Assembly (NCBI GenBank): GCA_033002965.1
Contig: JAURVB010012639.1
Location: forward strand, 62,001-126,000
Length of the DNA stretch: 64,000 nucleotides
Origin: Piper betle
Lineage: Eukaryota; Streptophyta; Magnoliopsida; Piperales; Piperaceae
Direction of reading: 5' to 3'
Within the stretch, counting starts at the first letter, position 1; the number at the start of each line of letters is the position of its first letter. The translations under genes were made by a program, and so were the position numbers. Of this stretch, positions 35,145-47,965 are shown one piece after another. A model generated the notes under the pieces. That model was not told where the DNA came from, made no database searches, and was given only the letters and a program-made list of their open reading frames with translations.

Positions 35145-38100
35145 ATGGGAGCAAGAGAGATTTGCAGAATTAGCAGTTCAGGGCGAACCAACTTCTCTAT
35201 ATGGAGGAGAAATGTACCTGATGTTTTCTCCAAGTCTTCTCGTGATGAAGATGATGAGGAAGCTCTCAAGTGGGCTGCTCTGGAAAAGCTGCCCACTGAC
35301 GACCGTCTGAGGAAAGGATTATTAACGACCCCAGCTGGTGAGCTGCGGGAAATTGACATTGAAAAACTCAGCTATCAGGAGAAGAAGATTTTGCTGGACA
35401 GGTCGCCCAGGAGGATAATGAGAAGTTTCTGCTCAAGTTGAAGAGTCGCATCGATCAGTAAGACCCATCTGCCTTCATGTTCTTCAATATGTGTCACTGC
35501 TCAGTTTGTTAACTAATCTATTTGTTTGTATTTTTTCACTTTTTTTCTTATTGGCAATGACATCTAGAGTTGGAATCGATCTTCCAACCATTGAAGTCCG
35601 GTTTGAAAATCTGAAGTGGAAGTACAAGTCTATACAGGCAGCAGAGCCACGCCTACACTCTTCAATTTCACAGCAAACTTAGCAGAGGTGAACACATAAC
35701 TAGAATTGTATCTGTGCTGTATTTGGGTCTTCCTTTATTGAGCTAATGCATCTGAAGCTTCATTTTAACCTAAAAGGGCTTCCTGAACTACCTCCATATT
35801 CTTCAAAATCGAAAAAGTCATTCACAATCCTCAATGGTATAATCGTCAAACCAGGCAGGTGAACACACTTCAGAATATGTCAAATTAAAATAGAGTCATA
35901 TCCAAGATGCAGGTAAGAACAATTGTCATTATGTGCCAATTTCAGGCTTACTTTACGTTTAGGTCCTCCAAGCGCGGGGAAAACCACACAACTTTTAGCT
36001 TTGGCTGGTAAACTTACTAAGAACCTCAAGGTATCCCAAAAAGTGTTTTTTCAGTATTTCAATTTTATTGTTTTCTTGTGTGAAAAAGTTTTAGCTTTGA
36101 TCTAATGCCTTCCATTGTCTTGAATTGTGTCCTTATTGTCACAAAAAATGGTGAAAACCATCAGGTAGGTGGGAGAGTAACCTACAATGGCCATGAGATG
36201 AATGAATTTGTCCCTCAGAGAACTGCTGCTTCTATTAGTCAGCATGATCTCCACCTAGGAGAAATGATAGTGAGGGAAACCTTGGCTTTCTCGGCAAGAT
36301 GTCAAGGTGTCGGAACTGATTATGGTAAGCTCCCTAACCTAAAGTTCTTGCTTGTTTTTAGGGTTTTAGTTTTCTATTTATCTTTCTATTTAAGGTGGGC
36401 TGCACTTCGGGTAGCTTGTATCGGCTGCACTTCTAATTTCCGCATAATATATGAGAATTAGTGTACAGAGGTTGATAAATATTTGTCTTTGTTACGCAGC
36501 ATTATGACCTACTTTAGATTTTTTTGAGAAAGTACCTGTTTCAAGGTATTTAGACCTACTGACTTAAGCCAGCACCAGAAATCTACGAGTTATTTGACGA
36601 TATAATCCTTATCTTTGAGGGGCAGATAGTTTATCAGGGACCTCGCGAGCATGTTCTTGAGTTTTTTGAGTCAATGGGTTTCAAATGTCCAGAGAGAAAA
36701 GATGTTGCAGATTTCCTGCAAGAAGTAAAGTTCTCCAAACCATAAATGGCTCTTCTTCTTCTTTGGAATATCACTTATGATAAGTTTAAAGGTTCCTTTT
36801 TGTTTGTTTGGGTGGTGGCATCCAAGAAGGATCAACAGCAGTATTGGAAAAACAAAGAACAATAATTTGCAGATGGATTCTCATCTTCCATGTTGGCAGG
36901 AACCTTGGGCAAAAACTATCCATTCCGTTTGACAAAAGCAAAAGCCATCCAGCTGCTTTGACAACTTCATCATATGGTATTAGTAAAAAGGAGCTATTAA
37001 GAGCCTGTTTTGCTCCAGAGTTTTTGCTAATGAAGAGGAACTCCTTTGCAAATATCTTCAAAATGTTTCAAGTAGGTAACAAGACTCCATACCTGTGTAC
37101 CCAGGTCCGATGAGGGCATCAAAACTAATTGTTTCATTTCACAGCTTGTAGGCCTTTGTTTGATCTCAACGACAGTGTTTATTAGATCTCACATGCACTA
37201 CCGGACGGTACTTGATGGAGGAGTTTATATGAGTTCTCTCTATTTTTCACCCTTCTGATGATTATGTTCAATGGATTTTCGGATTTTGCTTGGGCTATTC
37301 TCAGGCTTCCTGTCTTCTGCAAGCAGAGGGACCTCTTATTTTTTCCTGCCATGGGCTTTTGCTATACCAACATGGAGTCTAACGGTTCCCTTATCATTTA
37401 TTGAATCTGCTATTTGGATTTCTTTAGCTCTTATCCAACTGGTCTTGATCCAAATGCTGGGGGTAAAACTTTACAACAGAGTCACAAATGACATTTTCAC
37501 ATATTGTTGTTTAGTGTTTTCATGGCATACATTGTTTATCTTGCAGGTTCTGCAGGCAATACATTTTACTCGTAATTCTCAATCAGGTGGCTGCCAGCCT
37601 TTTCAGATTCATAGCTTCCTTGGGCAGGACTATGCTCATAGGAAATACATTTGGGACTTTCTCATTGATGACACTTGTGACTGTGGGCGGGTTTGTCCTG
37701 TCCAGAGGTAAAGTATTCATCACATTGATCTCTTAAAAACATACAAACATTTGGAATGATTGTGTTCGTCAAGTCATTGGCAGTTTGGCTGTTTTTATTT
37801 ATTGTGATATTTCAGGAGTTTCATTGTGTTTGTTATTATCATTTGGTTAGTTTTCTAAAGATTAACTGCACTTTTAAATTTGAATTTTGTGCATAGTTGA
37901 ACATCTATTTAATAAAGACAGAGACCATCAATGAGATTACCACATAGTCTACATGTCCATTTTGCTTTCTATAAGGAATTGTTTTGACACAAATGTGATA
38001 ATCTTGGTTTAGTAATTGGTTGGCATATATCTAAACATTGAGGTGGAAATCAGGTCTCTATCATTGTTTGGTCCAATATCTTTTTGTTAAGTTGGTTTTC

Positions 38101-38751
38101 CTTGCTGAATTTAGTTAAACTTTTTAGCTAGTATTTATTACTTCTTCTTCGTCCACTTAGTACCCAAAGGGTGTCGAGGGTGCGGATCATAAACTAGGAA
38201 TCCATGCAATTACAAATGATAAATTTTTTTATCGCAAGATGTCTTTCTTAATGCCAACCCTCCTTTTTATCCAGGCTTGAAACCAGCAATGCAAAAGCAT
38301 TGGCGGAGTTTGACTGACAGTTATTACTGAACTTATATTTGTATTTGCAAGGAGAAGAAAGAAATCCTTTTTACACCGTAACTAGAAGTTAGCTAAAGTT
38401 TTTGTTGAATGTGGTGGGTGAACGTCAAGCGTTCATTTCTGTAGAGAGTGGGAATGAGCAGAATATTGGGATTTCTTCATCAACACAGAGCTTGAGTGGT
38501 AAATGTTATTGGTAAATACTTGGCATATCTACATACACTTCATTTTACACTGCCTTGATACTGTATTTTGGGTCGGCATGATATCATTTCAGAAAAGGGT
38601 GGAAAATATGAATGGAGACGAATCGAATTCTTCAATTAGTGAAATTCGGAATGTCAATGGGAATGGAAAGAGGGGAATGGTTTTACCGTTTTTACCTCTT
38701 TCTTTGGCTTTTGTTGACATCAAATACTCTATGGACATCAAATTCTCTATC
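35145..38751 (+). pseudogene. ABCG (PDR-type) copy 3, N-terminal half, decayed
   Basis: Recognisable exons: 1 (35145-35457), 2 (35568-35687), 3 (35777-35858), 4 (35946-36030), 5 (36165-36324), part of 9 (about 36567-36724), 10 (about 36815-37071), 11 (37145-37462), 12 (37547-37707), part of 15 (about 38413-38498) and 16 (from 38593). Exon 1 lacks 10 bases, exon 2 lacks one, exon 3 lacks seven. Exons 6-8 and the start of 9 are deleted, removing the first signature motif and Walker B, although Walker [10 protein letters not shown] survives. Exon 10 has lost its acceptor AG and about 27 bases and reads into a TAA. Exons 13 and 14 are deleted. Exon 16 runs to an abrupt junction at 38751 with a second copy of exon 12. 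Not translatable as a transporter. Confidence 0.9.
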
Positions 38752-41700
38752 AGGTGGCTGAGTGTCTGTTCAGATTTGTAGCTTCTTTGGGTAGGACTAT
38801 TCTGATTGGAAATACATTTGGGACTTTTTTTGGTAATTCTTCTAACATTGGGAGGGTTCATCTTGTCCAGAGGTGAGTATAGCACCTATCATATCACAAA
38901 AACATTTAATGCAAAGGTGTAATTTGATTGATAATCGGAAGGATTGTGCTTAGCAGATGAGGGTTTGATCTTGCTCAGTCTTTGTGAGTATCATGTCTGT
39001 TTGGTTCATTTTATGTTGTTTGCTTGAGTTTACATCTATTCTTTGATATAGCCCATATTCTTGTCATTTGAATCATACTTTGTCTCTTTCGCAATGGTGT
39101 CTATTTGGATCATTTTTTTCTTCTTAAGTTTACATCTCTTATTTTGTTTAGGTCATTTTCTTTTCTTTTTTTAAAAGTAAATAGTACTTGCAGGGAAGAG
39201 GTAGACCGAGAAGGTCTTGGATAGAAGTGATTCGAAATGATCTGAGCTTTTATGATTTGGCTGAGGATATAGTGTTCGATCTAGTGGAATGGCCTAATAA
39301 GATCCACATCACTGCCCCCAGCACAGGATGAGGTCGAAGGAGATGAAAAAGAGAAATCCATTATAGATTTAGTTTTAAGTAAATGGTTAGTGTATCCTTG
39401 TGTTTTATAATAATCACATCATTCAAATTAGCTCTTTTATCATAAAATTAGTGTAATTACATTTTTTTTTGCCTTTTTTAAAATATAGGATTAAAAATTG
39501 TTATGGTCTACAGTATCCTTCTTGTTAAATGCTTCCTTCTGTAGGTAAGAGGGTGAAAGTAATAATGTAATGTTGGGCTTACTGATGTGAACCATGTGAA
39601 GTAAGTGATAATAGCCATAAGGAAGGGTGTTGGGGAGGCGGTGAAGGGGATAATTGAACAAATAGAGAGAGAAGTAGAGGTAGGGATAAACAAAATACAA
39701 CTTATACAATCAATCAAATCCTTTTTTCCAATTGTGATTTATTAACTATTTTATAAACTCCCAATGGCCAATTCTACAAATAATTGAACGACTAAAGCCT
39801 TAAAAAATAAGAAACTAGTCTGGAACAGACCACTACTTGTATACTAGGTTCATAATTTTTAAGTATGGCCTTCTTCTTCTTTTTATTTACAATTTGGTTC
39901 ATATTTAGTGACCACAACGTGATGCTATCCATGTTATTTGCAGTGGATGGGAAGGTGTGGTGGAAGTGGTGCTACTGATGTCACCAATGACATGTGGGCT
40001 AAATGGATTATCAGTCAATGAGTTTCTTGGACATAAATGGAGTCAAGTGAGAATCTACAAAGAGATTAAGGCCTTATTCTTCTAACAATTTTTTTGTTAA
40101 TTTATCAGTGACCTTTCTCTACAGATTTCTTTAGAAACAAATCAAATATGAGGGTTTCAAGTACTGAAGGCTCGTGGAATCTTTCCCCATGGATATTGGT
40201 ATTGGATTAGTGTCGCTGCTCTAATTGGGCACATAATCAGCTATATTATCGGCTACATTTTGGGTCTCACTTTTCTTAATCGTAAGTTATTCTTGTTTTA
40301 TCAGTAAGTACAACGAAAATCTGGTCATGCCATCTTATAAATTAGCTTAAGAACTTTTGTTTAATCTATTGCAGCACTGGGTAAACATCAGGTATTTGTA
40401 CCAAACATTTGGGATGAGCAACACTCCTCTGGCAGAGAAGTAGCAATTGAGGTTTCTTCCACAACACAAATCTCTCCTGGTAAATTTTCTACTAATCCAA
40501 ATTGTAACTATTTCATTTCTAGTTCTTAATTATTTTTTATTTTTACAACTTCATTCAGCAATCGGGGAGGGAGGCACCAATGTAGAAAGTCCTACTTCCT
40601 CACAGAATGTTGTTGGGAATAATAGTGGCAACAGGAAGAGAGGAATGATTCTTCCATTTTTGCCTCTTTCCTTGACATTTGATGAGGTCAAATATTCTGT
40701 GGACATGCCTCAGGTAGATAAATTTTAAAAAAGCACAAGTTATTTACAACATATGAGCGTGCTGTTGCATAATATTTTCTGTTGTTACTTGTAAATTCTA
40801 AAGGAAATGAAAGATAAAGGTATTGAAGGAGACAAGTTGTTAATCCTAAAAGGAGTAAGTGGGTCATTCAGGCCAGGCACCTTCCTTCACTGATGGGTGT
40901 AAGTGGAGCTGGAAAAACCACTTTTATGGATGTATTGGCTGGAAGGAAGACTGGAGGGTACATAGAAGGAAGTATAACACTATCAGGATACCCCAATAAA
41001 CGACAAACATTTGCTAGGATCTGTGGATACTGTGAGCAGAATGATATCCACTCTCCAAATGTTACAGGTTATGAGTCTCTAGTGTTTTCTGCTTGGCTTC
41101 GTTTACCTAGAGAGGTGGATAAATCAACAAGAATGGTTTGTAAAATATTGTATTTTGATTTGTAGGAACTATATTTTGTTCTTCCTTTTTTTATTATAAT
41201 GTTATGTTTCCTCATGTCACATCAAAAATTTGTTTAGATGTTCATTGAGGTGGTTATGGAGCTTGTGGAGCTAGTATTACTAAGGAATGCTGCAGTTGGT
41301 TTGCCCGGTGTTGATGGGCTCTCAACTAAACAGAGAAAGAGGTTAATGATTGCAGAAGAGCTAGTAGCAAATCCATCAATTATATTCATGGATGAGCCTA
41401 CCTCAGGACTAGATGCAAGAGTTGCTGCCATTGTGATGAGAACTGTTAGAAACACAGTGCATAATGGAAGAACTGTTGTCTGCACTATTCATTAACCAAG
41501 CATCGACATCTTTGAGGCTTTTGATGAGGTTCGATTTTATATCATTTTATTGCTTAATTTGAGAACTACTTTTCACCTACATTTACGATTTTACAGCTTT
41601 TCTTAAAGAAACGAGGTGGCGAGGAACTTTATGTATGACCTTTGGGGCGTAACTCTTGTCATCTCATCAGCTATTTTGAGGTGAAACCATATTGTCTATA

Positions 41701-43198
41701 TATCTATCACAACAATTAAAAGTCTCTGTTTGCTAGAGATATTCACATCAACTTGTTAAAATCAGGCAGTAAATGGAGTTGCAAAGCTAAAAGATGGCTA
41801 CAATTCTGCTACTTGGATGTTGGAGGTTACTACTCCTGCTCAAGAGGAGATCCTCGAAGTTTGACTTCACTGAAATTTATAAAAATTCTGAACTGTATAG
41901 GTAGTTCAACAATGCTCATTCCATCTGATGAGAATAACTGACGTGTTGGCATGGTAATTGACATTTATCATCTTACCTCCAGCATTTGTTGAAGGAGAAA
42001 CAATGCTCTTATCCACGAGCTGAGCCAACCGTTGCCTGGCTCGCAAGAACTCAGATTCCTTACCAAATTTCCACAACCTTTTCTAGTACAGTGCATGGCT
42101 TGTTTGTGGAAACAGCACCGGTCATATTGGAAAAACCATTCCTACAACGCAGTGAGGATCTTGTTCAAAATCCTGGTGGCCTTACTATTTGGTAGCACCT
42201 TCTGGGACATTGGATCGAAAACGTAAGCTCCGTCTATCATGAATATTGTTATTGATACTGTTATATAAGTGTTTGGCATTGCAAAAACGGCACTGCAACA
42301 GGGCCAGGCAACAAGATCTGTTTAAGGCAATGGGCTTATGTCCATTGCAATCATTTTCTTGGGTGTCCTAAATGCTTCTACAATGCAGTCAGTGGTGTCA
42401 GTTGAAAGAAACTGTTTTTTATAGAGAGAAGGCTGCTGGGATGCACTCTGCATTTCCTTATGCTTTTGGCCAGGTGAAAACTTTCCATTCATCTCCTATG
42501 GGCAATTTTCTGTTGAGAGCAATTGCCAACTCATTTGAACATCTATCCTATCTCTATATCTTTGTACATTTTGCAGGTTATAATAGAGCTCCCATATGTG
42601 CTAGTCCAAGTTTTAGCATATGGGCTCATAGTGTATTCAATGATGGGATTTGATTGGCAAGCTGACAAGTTCTTTTGGTACATCTACTTCATGTACTTGA
42701 CATTACTGTGTTACACATTCTATGGTATGATGACAATAGGCATCACACCAAACCAACAAATGGCTGCCATTATTTCCACTACATTTTATGGATTATTGAT
42801 TCTCTTTGCTGGATACTTGATCCCAGTGAAGGTTGGTCATCCTACTTTTACCATAGTCCTGGCTACCTCACCCTATTCTTTCCCCGTCATTGTAAGAACA
42901 CCAAAAATGATTCCTACCCTTGTTTTTTTTTCCCTTAGAACAGAGGCATCCTGGCTATTGGAAATGGTCCCATTGGACATGCCCGTTGGCCTGAACTTTG
43001 TATGGTCTGATCATATCACAGTTCGGAGATGTGCATGATACACTGGAAAGTGGGCAGGATGGGGTCCAATTCCTTGGAAGTTATTTTGGTTTCAAGGACT
43101 TCTTGGCAGCGGTTGCTGTTGTTGTTCCCATGTTTACAGTAGGTTTTGCAGCTCTTTTCTCCATCTCAATCAAAGTCCTGAACTTCCTGAGAAGATGA
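38752..43198 (+). pseudogene. ABCG (PDR-type) copy 4, exons 12-24, decayed
   Basis: Begins inside exon 12 (38752-38872, missing its first 45 or so bases), then exons 13 (39944-40046), 14 (40125-40281), 15 (40375-40479), 16 (40559-40713), 17 (40804-41135), 18 (41238-41528), 19 (41597-41680), 20 (41766-41900), 21 (41995-42222), 22 (42302-42473), 23 (42577-42831) and 24 (42944-43198). Lesions: a one-base loss and TGA in exon 13, TGA in 14, a one-base loss just before the second Walker A in exon 17, TAA in exon 18 replacing Gln of the H-loop region (41493-41495), TGA in exon 19 (41636-41638), a one-base gain in exon 20, compensating shifts in 22, and TGA for Trp in 24. Exons 15, 16, 21 and 23 are still open. 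Confidence 0.9.
39194..39318 (+). mobile_element. LINE C-terminal fragment in intron 12 of copy 4
   Basis: One frame reads GRGRPRRSWIEVIRNDLSFY and then a D-A-E-D-I-V-F-D...W..KIHI pattern, the usual C-terminal end of plant LINE ORF2 (RP.(K/R)(S/T)W...(I/V)R.D...). It is only about 125 bp and has no start or stop of its own. Confidence 0.65.
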
Positions 43199-43554
43199 AA
43201 TCTTTTTCATATTAAGTGTTTGAGTTTAGTGAGGATCTAATCTTTTTGCTCACCTGGGTAGAAATTTCATGCATTTACTAGATTTCCCACTTATTATATA
43301 TCAAGAGCATTTGTTCATTGCTTCACCCAAAATAATGGAACATTTTTCCTCGAAATGAAGCGTTGAGACAGATTAACACTCTCTTGAAATCCTCTAGTCA
43401 AAATGGGATTAATTCATTCAAAGTTATTAGGACTTCTAATTAGGATGAGATTCCTTAAACAAACCAGTGTTTTTCTAATTGACATTGGTATTATTAGAGT
43501 CTCAGCATTGTTTTGTCTTTAAACACACACACACAGAGGAGTCATGGCATTTGC
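43199..43554. other. 3' flank of the ABCG array
   Basis: No gene seen; a short (CA)n run lies near 43525. Confidence 0.5.
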
Positions 43555-44070
43555 ATCTAGGGTGCTAATGGAACGGGTCGAGTTAAGTTTAACTATGTCT
43601 GAACTCGGCTCATTTATTTTGAGTTTGAGATGAGCACAAAAGGCTTCGGTCCGAGTCGGGTTCAAGGCAAACATGAGAAAGCTCAAGCATTAATCATATA
43701 TAATTTTTTTCAATAGAACATGCGATAAAATTAGTTATGAAAGTTTAAATACTCAAATTTTGATTTAATTACATGCCAAAAAGCTTATTCGAAATCAAAA
43801 TTATAATATTATCATGTAAAACCATCATTAAGTTATAATTATATTTATTAAATTTTTACATTTCATCTAAATGTCTATAAAAAATATGTAAATTATTATA
43901 TCTAATAAAAATTATCGAGCTTCAAGTCGAGTCGAGCTAAACAGAGGTGAGCTCTTGCTTGTGCTCACGTTCGCTTGATTGGAGTCAAATTATTACTCAG
44001 ACCGAAATTGAGGCAAAGATCAAACAAATTCAAGTTCAATCAAGCTGTTCTCACCCCAGCCTATTTGCAT
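43555..44070. repeat. Dispersed TCGAG-rich repeat, possible MITE
   Basis: GGGTCGAGTTAAG and GAACTCGGCTCATTTATTTT at the left and GAGCTTCAAGTCGAGTCGAGC towards the right enclose an AT-rich centre. The ends (TAGGGTGCTAATGG and CTCACCCCAGCCTATT) form a weak inverted repeat. The same vocabulary recurs at 19330-19570, 49880-50110, 53275-53545 and 54350-54530. Confidence 0.45.
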
Positions 44071-44608
44071 CAATCACTAACTAAATCTTGATTTTCAAGA
44101 GACTCTAATTAAAGAAGGAGATGAACTATAATAATTTGATTTTTTTTTTAAAAAAAAATCTTGTTATGTTTTGATTGATTCAAAGAGAATTTGAACTTTA
44201 AGGTCATTAGAAAATGAAGCGTGTTGACCAAGTGGAGTGAAGTCAATTCTTAGGAGTAAACGATGGTCGGCATGCTCCATCCATCACTCAATATTTGCCT
44301 TCTTCAAACTGTTATGGAAAAACCTACTTTGAAAAAAAAAACAGCTATTAATTGTCGTCGACAAAACCAACCACCTCGTCAAGAAATGTTTCTAGAATGT
44401 GGTCTAATAGTATATATAGAATACATTTTGAGTTTTGCTTTACTCAAACTCATCTTGTGTGAGTTCAACCTTTAATTGATTCGAGTTCGGGTCAAGCTCG
44501 AGTTAGTTTGATGTATTTACCAATATTTTTTAAATTTTTACTCCAATTTATTTTAAAATTAGATATATCAAATTGACATAGCTATGAATATAAAATAATA
44601 TAGTCATT
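44071..44608. other. AT-rich spacer
   Basis: No gene seen. 44480-44520 again has TCGAGTTCGGGTCAAGCTCG, part of the dispersed family. Confidence 0.45.
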
Positions 44609-45021
44609 TATTTTTTTATTTAAAATTGTTACTATGACATATTTTCTTTCTAATTTTTTTTAAATTCTTGAAAGAAAATCTTATGCATCTCTCTTTTTCA
44701 TTCCACCTAATACCCAAAAGAATTGGAGATGTTGATTTTATATTAGCATCGATCGAGATTGCAAATGACAAAATTTTAAATAGCCAGATGCCCTAATTTC
44801 TGATGATGGTCATGTGTATTTTTATTTAAAATTGTTACTCTATCATATTCTCTTTCTAATTTTATTTAAATTCTTTGAAAGAAAATCTTATACATCCCTC
44901 TTTCTCCTACTGCCCGATACCCAAGGGGTTGGAGACGTGGATTTTAAATTAACATCAATCGAGATTGTAAATGATAAAATTTCAAACAACCAAATGCCCT
45001 AATTTCTAATAACAACCATCA
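44609..45021 (+). repeat. Tandem duplication of about 207 bp
   Basis: 'atttaaaattgttact', 'gaaagaaaatctta(t/c)...atc', 'gatacccaa' type and 'atgccctaatttct' blocks occur in the same order in 44609-44812 and 44813-45021 with moderate divergence. Confidence 0.8.
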
Positions 45022-45276
45022 TCCTTTGTTTGGATTTGGAACTAACAAAGCAAAACATGCAATCAAAAATCTAATTTTTTTAATATAAAATTTTGAGTTT
45101 CGAGTTGACAAAGTCCAACCGAGCATAACCCTGGGTTTGAGCGGGTTCGAGCTTAATTGAGCGTTGAACACCCTTAAATACATGCAACACAAGGCACATA
45201 AATGTTTATACACTTATGTCCTAGCTAGGTAAGTACAACATATCCATGTAAAAGCTTACCCATAATAGAGAAAAGG

Positions 45277-45282
<6 letters not shown>

Positions 45283-45320
<38 letters not shown>
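45283..45320. repeat. (TA)n microsatellite
   Basis: About 19 TA units. Confidence 0.95.
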
Positions 45321-45324
<4 letters not shown>

Positions 45325-46037
45325 CAAAATTTTAATTAAAAAAGTGGGTTTTGTATGTGAGTCATGTAGGGACAGAAATGTAAAGGGTGATTGTTAAGCA
45401 TCTGCCAACCAACCGATATAACTGCGGTTTGATGAGTTGGTTCGGTTTGGCGCCCGCCTCTTAAATTGGTCATAAATGGACGGCCATGATCTCAATAAAT
45501 TTGCTTCAAGATTTCTCCTCATTTTAATCATGCTTCAATATATACTTTACACCTTTTTTATTGCAAAAATGCATGCAGGTAGTGAAGGAAAATTGATTGG
45601 ACTCCCCATAAATAGAAGGTGATATATATATATATATAACTTTTTTTACTCAAAAATTCTATAAGTCGACTCTATTTTAAAGGTTTATGAATCAAAGTAC
45701 TCCAATGCAAAAGACTTCCCTAATGATAGATTTTATGATCCACTCCATAAGTCTAGAACGAAATATATTATTTATCTTCTAAATCAGATAAATCAATATT
45801 TTAAAGTATTTTAAATCTTATATTTTTTAATTTCAAGTATCAAAAAGAACAATAAATAACTAATATCTTATATTTTTTGCTTACTTAATTGAAAATAAAG
45901 TATAAATGATAAAAATGACTTCAAATTGGCTTGGAGTCGACTCTGAATCGATCCACCCCATAAAATGTTGAGTCGTGTTTGAGACCCGCGTTTTGGTTTT
46001 TTGTATACTTTAACTAACAATAATATTATTCATAAGC

Positions 46038-46090
46038 CATATATATATACATATATATACATATATATATATATATATACATATATATAC

Positions 46091-46123
<33 letters not shown>
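46038..46123. repeat. Compound (AT)n/(AC) microsatellite
   Basis: AT runs broken at near-regular spacing by single AC steps (ATATATATAC). Confidence 0.9.
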
Positions 46124-47890
46124 AAATATGCACAACCTAGTGTTTGTTATTGTGACTATCAATTTATTTGTCTCAATATTTAGAGATTTGATATATTTTT
46201 ACTTCTTCTATCTTTGATTTATAAAAGAGAAAATGCATGATTAATAGTGACACTAGCATTAGTTTGCGTCTTTTTAAAAGTCTTTAATTAAAAAAAAGGG
46301 TTTTCCTCACAACTTACTTATAAATTCAAAAAAACATTATAATAAAAAACCCTTATATTATTATAATAAAAAAACCGGAAATTTCTTCCGTGTGAAAAAA
46401 AAAATTCTGGTTGGCCAATACTTTCTCCAAGTTCACATTCATGCATGAAAAAAAAGGAGAAAAATTAGAAACTAATTATATAATATAAAGGCAAAAGTAA
46501 ATTTTTTTCTCCATAATTCATGATTTTCTTGAGGAACTAACATAAACAAAATAGTTCTTTTTTTGTCATGTTCATTTTTTTTACGGCCGGTATATATATA
46601 TATATATTAAATGGGATTATAACGCAAATGCTTTCTAGCGATGAAATTGATAATATTCTTAGTATTATGTTAATAGTTATTGAAAGTTAAAAATAGTTTT
46701 CTAGTGTATGTAGTGAAAAGTAATTACCTATATCAAAAACCTCACTAGAAAATAGCCTTAAATATGTACACTTAATGAAAAAATTAGGAACAAATGACCA
46801 GAAACTGACCAAACAGTAATGCATGAAAAGCCCTTCAAACATGTATAAGAATTCACAATCTCTATACTTTATATATCTTATCTTGATATATCTTTGAAAA
46901 TAATTTGTGCAGCTTTGTAAAAAAAAAATGATGTAATTGAGAAGTCAACAACCACCTCCCTAACATATGGTGGGCTCTCTTGGGTCCTCATGTCTCATCA
47001 CTAATGGGCATCAAAAAACCAATAGATCAATATGGTATTTTCTACTTAGAACACAAATTACTCCTAAATTTCTTATCATTGAATAAACTCATGTCCAATC
47101 AATAAATAATACCTTCTATATTTGCTTATAAAAGGTTGCTTGTGAATTATTCACATGCATGATGTATAACTAAAATATCTTGGCCAAGCTAGCTGCATAT
47201 GTTTATAATCATCTTAATTTTTCATATAATATATTCTACTTGATATTCAAGATGCATTTGTATACTAAATAACTTGGTTGGTGACTGGTATGTGGTCAAA
47301 TATGCTTGCTACAAAGATACAAAATGGTGGATCCTTGAAGTTATGGATTGGATAAAGGTGTGTCTTGGACAAATATGGATGAGTGAATCTAAAAGTCAAG
47401 AACAGCATACTTTTCAAATCCAAACTCTTGTCCAATTCCTCGTGTAATATGAATATGTCTAGTCTTTGGCTGCCTTCACTTTCTTGGTCACTGTCTTTGT
47501 TTTCATTTCCATGCTGCCACCCCAATAAATGAAGATTGAGAGTTGGAGAGCCTATATGTGATATATATCTAGTTGTTTTCCTATATATATATGTCATTAA
47601 TGAGAAGGAAATTTTAATGAAATTTTGTGACAATATTTTAATGACAAATTTAAAGTTTTTGTGACAAATTTGTTGTCACCAATACTATGTTTTGTGTTTT
47701 ATTGTAGTGGTAGCAATATAACTCTAGGATAAGAAATAAATGAGAAAATTCATAGCAGGACCATATATATAAATGTATGATCACCATTTCAATTTTATGG
47801 CCACCTAGAAAGTTCTCGTGAGAGCAACCTTTGCTTATCTCACCATTACCTCAAGTCACCTTGAGTGATCAAATTATCAACCATCTCTTC

Positions 47891-47900
47891 TTATAAAAGG
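47891..47900 (+). promoter_or_regulatory. TATA box of the D14-like gene
   Basis: TTATAAAAGG is a near-ideal plant TATA box, 66 bp before the ATG at 47966. It implies transcription starting near 47922 and a short leader of about 45 nt. Confidence 0.7.
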
Positions 47901-47965
47901 CCAGGCAACGGCAATAACCAGCACCATCTTTCTCCTTGCCAATAATCTCTAGCTTCTCTTTCAAA

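Larger units (their letters stand above)
45022..47890. other. Gene-free spacer upstream of the D14-like gene
   Basis: AT-rich, with microsatellites at 45283-45320 and 46038-46123. 46697-46757 holds an inverted pair (TTTTCTAGTG and CACTAGAAAA), and 47694-47709 ends ATTGTAGTGG; such ends are typical of CACTA elements, but no matching target duplication was found. A 366-bp open stretch on the minus strand (47265-47633) lacks an ATG start and any known domain. Confidence 0.45.

Noticed and set aside
47265..47633. Minus-strand 122-codon open stretch
   Set aside because: No ATG at its start, no recognised domain, no splice or promoter evidence, and it lies near possible transposon ends.
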